A DNA stretch of 64,000 bases from Actinoplanes oblitus (GTDB taxonomy: Bacteria; Actinomycetota; Actinomycetes; Mycobacteriales; Micromonosporaceae): positions 4,975,501 through 5,039,500 of the forward strand of contig NZ_CP126980.1 in the NCBI RefSeq assembly GCF_030252345.1. Reading direction: 5' to 3'. The position numbers and the translations under genes are program-made. The notes beneath the pieces are model-generated. The model was not told the origin of the DNA and ran no database searches. It saw only the letters and a program-made list of their open reading frames with translations. This document shows, in pieces, positions 62,935 to 64,000 of this stretch; the first letter of the stretch is position 1; every line of letters starts with the position of its first letter.

Positions 62935-63525
62935 ATGAACGTGATGAAGTCACTGCGCCGGCCCGACTGGCTCGACGAACTGCACGGGTTGCTGCTGGTC
63001 GCGCTGGTGCTGACCGGCATCGGCACGGCCCTCGGGGTGGTGTCGATCCTGGCCGGTCAGCCGGTCGAGGCCCAGGTCGCGGTGACCGGGGGGAGTGCCG
63101 CCGGCCCGCCGGCCGGGGTGACCTTCGGGTCCTGGATCGCGGTGGACATCGTGCACCCGTCGGCGGCGCAGAAGGGCTGGGCGCTCGTCGCGATGCTGCC
63201 ACGGCAACTGCTGATCGTGGCGGCGCTGGCGCTGCTGTGGCGCGTGGTGGGGCGAGCCCGCCGGAGTGACCCGTTCGGCCCGGGCATCGCTCCCGCGTTC
63301 CACCGGCTCGGGCTGGTCCTGGTGCTGGGCGGGCCGGTCGTGTGGATCGTGGACTTCGTCGCCCGGACCCGGCTCAGCGACAGCGCCGGTGTCGGCGGGA
63401 CGTACGCGGTCCTCGACTTCGTGGTGCCGCTGGCCTGGGGCTTCTGCGGGTTCGGGGCGTTCGCGATCGGGGAGATCCTGCGGCGCGGCCGGGCCATGCG
63501 GGTCGACCTCGACGGGGTGGTGTGA
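62935..63525 (+). CDS. DUF2975 membrane protein
   Basis: A 196-residue protein with four hydrophobic helices (LLLVALVLTGIGTALGVVSIL, LLIVAALALLWRVVG, LGLVLVLGGPVVWIVDFVA, FVVPLAWGFCGFGAFAIGEIL), matching DUF2975. Paired with a small XRE regulator in the usual arrangement, by which the membrane protein may modulate the regulator. The promoter makes it leaderless. Confidence 0.87.
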   Translation: MNVMKSLRRPDWLDELHGLLLVALVLTGIGTALGVVSILAGQPVEAQVAVTGGSAAGPPAGVTFGSWIAVDIVHPSAAQKGWALVAMLPRQLLIVAALALLWRVVGRARRSDPFGPGIAPAFHRLGLVLVLGGPVVWIVDFVARTRLSDSAGVGGTYAVLDFVVPLAWGFCGFGAFAIGEILRRGRAMRVDLDGVV

Positions 63526-63755
63526 TGCCACCGGAGGAGGAGCACCGGGTCGAGGTCCACCTCGACAAGCTGCTGGCGGAGCGCGGCCTGACGCTCACCG
63601 AACTGGCCGAGCGGGTCGGGCTGACGCTGGCCAACCTGTCGATTCTGAAGAACGGGCGGGCGCGGGCGATCCGGTTCAGCACGCTGACCGCGCTGTGCGA
63701 CGTCCTGCGGTGCCAGCCGGGTGACCTGTTCACGGTTCGGGAGCCGGTCGCCTGA
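63525..63755 (+). CDS. Cro/CI-type XRE regulator
   Basis: A 76-residue YozG-like DNA-binding protein: VHLDKLLAERGLTLTELAE, the recognition helix TLANLSILKNGRA and LCDVLRCQPGDLF. It overlaps the DUF2975 stop by one base (TGATG), so the two are coupled; autoregulation through the 62.92-kb palindrome is expected. Confidence 0.9.
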   Translation: MPPEEEHRVEVHLDKLLAERGLTLTELAERVGLTLANLSILKNGRARAIRFSTLTALCDVLRCQPGDLFTVREPVA

Positions 63756-63801
63756 GGGTCGTCGCGGAAGCGCTCGATGAACCAACAAGACCGAGGCGCG
63801 C

Positions 63802-63843
63802 GAATCCCGGTCACTGATCGCTGACGACCGCTGACCGGGATTC
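63802..63843. terminator. Bidirectional hairpin terminator
   Basis: GAATCCCGGTCA (63802-63813) and TGACCGGGATTC (63832-63843) form a perfect 12-bp stem with an 18-nt loop between the convergent XRE gene and the last partial gene. Confidence 0.75.
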
Positions 63844-63855
63844 GGAACTGATCGT

Positions 63856-64000
63856 CTAGCGGGCGTCCCACCGGACGTTCGTCGCGTAGCCGCTGCCGCA
63901 GCCGGCGATGCTGGCCTGGGTGGACTGGTTTTCTTGCCGGTAGATCCAGTCGCCGCCGATGGTGGAGACGCGACCCACGTTGGCGCAGTCGACCAGAACG
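63856..64000 (-). CDS. C-terminus of an unidentified, probably secreted protein
   Basis: The last 47 residues of a minus-strand gene that continues past the right edge: VDCANVGRVSTIGGDWIYRQ, then AGCGSGYATNVRWDAR. Two Cys suggest a disulfide. No family can be assigned. Confidence 0.45.
   Translation of the reverse strand, partial: VLVDCANVGRVSTIGGDWIYRQENQSTQASIAGCGSGYATNVRWDAR

Overview
The window is high-GC DNA (mostly above 70 percent G+C) with strong third-position GC bias, frequent GTG starts and ATGA/GTGA gene overlaps. It carries secreted cellulases with CBM2 modules, GAF-ANTAR and STAS/HATPase signalling proteins, a MmyB-type regulator, SPW-repeat and CGNR proteins and a CebR/CelR-type operator. 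Together these point to a soil actinomycete of the Micromonosporaceae, with Actinoplanes or a close relative the best guess (inference from gene content; no rRNA or tRNA gene is visible).

Layout. 1-12.6 kb: end of an FG-GAP protein, MFS exporter, type B carboxylesterase, FUSC-type membrane protein, an epimerase with a MarR regulator facing an esterase across three operators, a large PAS histidine kinase, an SMP-30-like protein and a CadD-type exporter. 12.6-17.9 kb: a 2,4-dienoyl-CoA-reductase-like flavoenzyme, enoyl-CoA hydratase and PadR operon, then an M15 peptidase lipoprotein. 17.9-20.4 kb: a lower-GC 2.49-kb block with insertion-sequence-like inverted ends and a 3-bp target duplication but no transposase, carrying two unrelated passenger genes. 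20.8-27.4 kb: small membrane and regulatory proteins, including a membrane-anchored BioD-like protein, and a transporter remnant. 27.5-31.5 kb: a secreted protein with a nearly identical internal duplication, then a GH5 cellulase translationally coupled to a CBM2 protein, under a CelR-type box. 31.6-33.1 kb: diguanylate cyclase. 33.1-39.7 kb: a two-gene module of a trypco2 protein and a 2046-residue trypsin-STAND NTPase-repeat protein, the strongest candidate for a defence or conflict system. 40.3-41.7 kb: GH5 mannanase-like enzyme with a matching CelR-type box. 42-44.6 kb: MmyB regulator facing an SDR across a 21-bp palindrome. 45-50 kb: a cluster of GAF, ANTAR, STAS and HATPase regulators. 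52.6-56.9 kb: a translationally coupled operon for non-phosphorylating L-fucose-type sugar catabolism with a GntR regulator and a 43-codon ORF locked between two ATGA overlaps. 57.7-63.8 kb: copper-monooxygenase-like lipoprotein, a broken CDF transporter, GNAT, a complete CDF/ArsR pair, TauE-like permease and a leaderless DUF2975/XRE pair. A secreted-protein C-terminus runs off the right edge.

Functional themes: plant polysaccharide breakdown (cellulase, CBM2 protein and mannanase, probably co-repressed by one LacI-family CelR-like regulator), sugar oxidation (fucose-type operon), fatty-acid or aromatic acyl-CoA metabolism (flavoenzyme/hydratase/PadR), metal handling (CadD, CDF/ArsR) and stress-type partner-switch signalling. 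Intergenic minisatellites (62/63-bp, 53-bp, 40-bp, 30-bp and 27-bp units) and several gene remnants show that the spacers here are changing quickly.
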